From Actinomycetes bacterium (GTDB lineage Bacteria; Actinomycetota; Actinomycetes; Actinomycetales; Actinomycetaceae): a DNA stretch of 6,964 bases. Below the pieces are notes generated by a model that worked only from the letters and a program-made list of their open reading frames with translations, made no database searches and had not been told where the DNA came from. Every line of letters starts with the position of its first letter. Position 1 is the stretch's first letter. Positions 5,554 to 6,964 of this stretch are shown piece by piece. The stretch covers positions 1 to 6,964 of the forward strand of contig JAFAAX010000179.1 in the NCBI GenBank assembly GCA_023426345.1, written 5' to 3'. Both the position numbers and the translations under genes were made by a program.

Positions 5554-6964
5554 ATGGTCGAGCTCACCGATGCGGCAGCAGCCGCTCCGCCCACGCCGGC
5601 GTCCACGCCGGACAGGCGGGCGCGGGGCGTCGACGCGCTGAGCGCGGAGAGCGTGCGCGCCGTGGTCGAGCGCACGTGCGGCCGGGCTCCCGGCACGGAT
5701 GGCGCGGACCTGGTCGAGACGATCGCGGACTTCGAGGTGATCAAGAACGCGTTGGCCGCCGGACAGGCGCGGATGGGTGCGGCCCTCCGGGAGCTGCGTG
5801 AGGCCGATGTCCTGGCCCGCGAGGAGGCGGCGGGGGCCGCGGCGCAGGAGGGCTCGCACGCCGGGCCGTGGAGCACCGCGCGCCGGGACCGCGAGCTCGC
5901 TGTCGCGCGGCGCAGCGCGGTCAGTGAGGTCGCGCTGGCGCGCCGGGAGTCCCCGCACCGCGCGGAGAGACTGCTGGGCCTGGCGACGGTGCTGCCCGAG
6001 ATGCCCGAGACGCTGCGCCTGTTCCAGGAGGGCCGCGTCTCGGAGTGGCGCGCGAGCCTCATGGCCCGGGAGACCGCCTGCCTGTCGCGGGAGGACCGCA
6101 GGGCCGTGGACGCGGCGATGGCCGACGGTCTCCCGGGCATGGGGACACGGCGTCTCGTGGCCGTCGCGAGGGAGCATGCCTGCCGACTCGACGCCCGCGC
6201 CGTCGTCAAGCGGGCGGCCTACGCGCGCTCGCAGCGGTGCGTGAGCCTGCGTCCCGCACCCGACACGATGGCGTGGCTGTCCGCCCTGGTGCCCGTCGAG
6301 CAGGGGGTCGCCGCCTTCGCGGCGCTGACCCGCGTCGCGCGGTCGGCCCAGGCCGCCGGTGACGCCCGGGGCCGGGGCCGGGGCCGGGGACAGATCATGG
6401 CCGACACCGTCGTCGAGCGCCTCACCGGCGTGTCCCGGGCCGACGGCGTGCCCGTGGAGGTCCAGTTGGTGATGACCGACCAGGCACTGCTCGCGGGCGG
6501 CGACACCCCGGCCCAGGTCGCCGGCCACGGGCCGATCCCCGCGGGCGTGGCCCGCGCGATCCTGGCGGGCGGCCTGGAGGTCGAGCACCACCCCCGGGGC
6601 GTCAACCCCCTGGACGTCGAGTCGCAGGTGTTCCTGCGCCGCCTCTACACCCGGCCCGGCACCGGGGAGCTCGTCGCCATGGAGTCCGGCCGCCGCCTTT
6701 TCCCGGACGGTCTCAAACACTTCATCGCCGCCCGGGACGGACACGTCTGCCGGACCCCGTACTGCGGAGCCCCCCCTCCGCGAGGCCGACCACGTGACGC
6801 CGTTCGCGCAGGGCGGCCCCACCACGGCGAGCAATGCCCAGGGGCTCTGCCGGGCGTGCAACTTGACCAAGGAGGCACCCGGATGGCACGCCCACGCCTC
6901 CCCCACCGGCGTCATCACGCTCGTCACCCCCACCGGACGCGAGTACGCGTCCCGGCCGCCGGCC
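5554..6964 (+). CDS. DUF222 / HNH endonuclease domain protein (13E12-repeat family), frameshifted, 3' end outside window
   Basis: A DUF222 N-terminal domain (roughly residues 30-330) is followed by a C-terminal HNH nuclease domain, the layout of the 13E12-repeat family that is multicopy in many actinobacteria. The cellular role is unclear; some are thought to be mobile-element-like. The start is ATG at 5554; an ATG at 5547 is out of frame. The first zinc pair is C399-RTPY-C404. The frame then shifts at a run of seven C (6770-6776): dropping one C gives GAPLREADHVTPFAQGG, with D412-H413, N427 and GLCRACN (C432, C435), completing the HNH and zinc sites. As written, the frame stays open to the window edge but encodes Arg/Pro/His-rich sequence (RGRPRDAVRAGRPHHG) typical of the wrong phase. 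A four-unit CGGGGC repeat encodes RG repeats (272-279). Either a pseudogene or a base-calling error. Confidence 0.8.
   Translation, partial: MVELTDAAAAAPPTPASTPDRRARGVDALSAESVRAVVERTCGRAPGTDGADLVETIADFEVIKNALAAGQARMGAALRELREADVLAREEAAGAAAQEGSHAGPWSTARRDRELAVARRSAVSEVALARRESPHRAERLLGLATVLPEMPETLRLFQEGRVSEWRASLMARETACLSREDRRAVDAAMADGLPGMGTRRLVAVAREHACRLDARAVVKRAAYARSQRCVSLRPAPDTMAWLSALVPVEQGVAAFAALTRVARSAQAAGDARGRGRGRGQIMADTVVERLTGVSRADGVPVEVQLVMTDQALLAGGDTPAQVAGHGPIPAGVARAILAGGLEVEHHPRGVNPLDVESQVFLRRLYTRPGTGELVAMESGRRLFPDGLKHFIAARDGHVCRTPYCGAPPPRGRPRDAVRAGRPHHGEQCPGALPGVQLDQGGTRMARPRLPHRRHHARHPHRTRVRVPAAG
6367..6390 (+). repeat. Four tandem hexamers (CGGGGC) inside the DUF222 gene
   Basis: Three copies of CGGGGC and a fourth ending in A (CGGGGA) encode four Arg-Gly pairs, residues 272-279. 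The unit is a multiple of three, so a change in copy number would not shift the frame. It lies in a linker-like stretch of the DUF222 region. Confidence 0.8.
6770..6776 (+). other. C7 homopolymer at the frameshift in the HNH gene
   Basis: Seven consecutive C's sit where the frame switches from DUF222 plus the first zinc pair to the HNH core. Six C's would keep one frame throughout. Slippage in vivo or a sequencing indel are the two simple explanations. Confidence 0.85.

Noticed and set aside
5419..6933. Long minus-strand open frames opposite the DUF222/HNH gene
   Set aside because: The plus strand encodes a recognised DUF222/HNH protein here. The minus translations are repetitive Arg/Ala/Gly-rich shadows.
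1..6964. CRISPR array or riboswitch
   Set aside because: No regularly spaced repeats were seen, and neither divergent leader shows a recognisable riboswitch core such as a TPP or lysine motif, though this was judged by eye only.

Overview
The window is a piece of a high-GC Gram-positive (actinobacterial) chromosome. The large gene in the middle is the homodimeric type of pyruvate dehydrogenase E1 (AceE) and is very close to actinobacterial AceE. A DUF3052 gene lies divergently beside it, an arrangement I recall from Mycobacterium (Rv2239c/Rv2241). A DUF222 ('13E12-repeat') HNH protein follows, a family expanded in actinobacteria. Starts are often GTG, and aceE has strongly GC-biased third codon positions. 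The exact genus cannot be fixed from the sequence; a Micrococcales/Actinomycetales member is a guess.

Layout. Bases 1-107 hold the 5' end of an IS3-type transposase OrfA on the minus strand, running off the left edge. Bases 102-1144 (minus) hold a frameshifted gene joining an N-terminal EVE/PUA-like domain to a C-terminal DUF3883-type PD-(D/E)xK nuclease domain, which looks like a modification-dependent restriction enzyme. A short double helix-turn-helix protein (1180-1641, plus) is divergent from it and also seems to carry a one-base frameshift. A tRNA-Val(UAC) gene (1714-1787, minus) closes this accessory block; the block abuts the 3' end of the tRNA, a common boundary of integrated DNA. 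To the right is core-genome sequence: DUF3052 (1936-2334, minus), a 282-bp divergent intergenic region with palindromes and candidate promoters, aceE (2617-5361, plus), and a long hairpin downstream of it that is probably a terminator. The window ends in a DUF222/HNH gene (5554 to the edge), whose HNH reading frame is broken by one extra C in a run of seven.

How it fits together. AceE is the thiamine-diphosphate decarboxylase of the pyruvate dehydrogenase complex; no E2 or E3 gene is in the window. DUF3052 has no known function, but its place beside aceE suggests shared control from the common intergenic region. The left block is mobile or defence-like: IS end, reader-nuclease fusion, HTH protein, tRNA boundary. 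Its GC content is lower by eye (about 55-58% in two hand-counted lines, about 67% in one HTH line, about 73% in one aceE line).

Three apparent single-base frameshifts occur in the accessory-type genes, while aceE and DUF3052 are clean. That fits decay of non-essential genes, but at least the C7 and CCC sites could also be sequencing indels. The most interesting element is the EVE-like/DUF3883 fusion nuclease.
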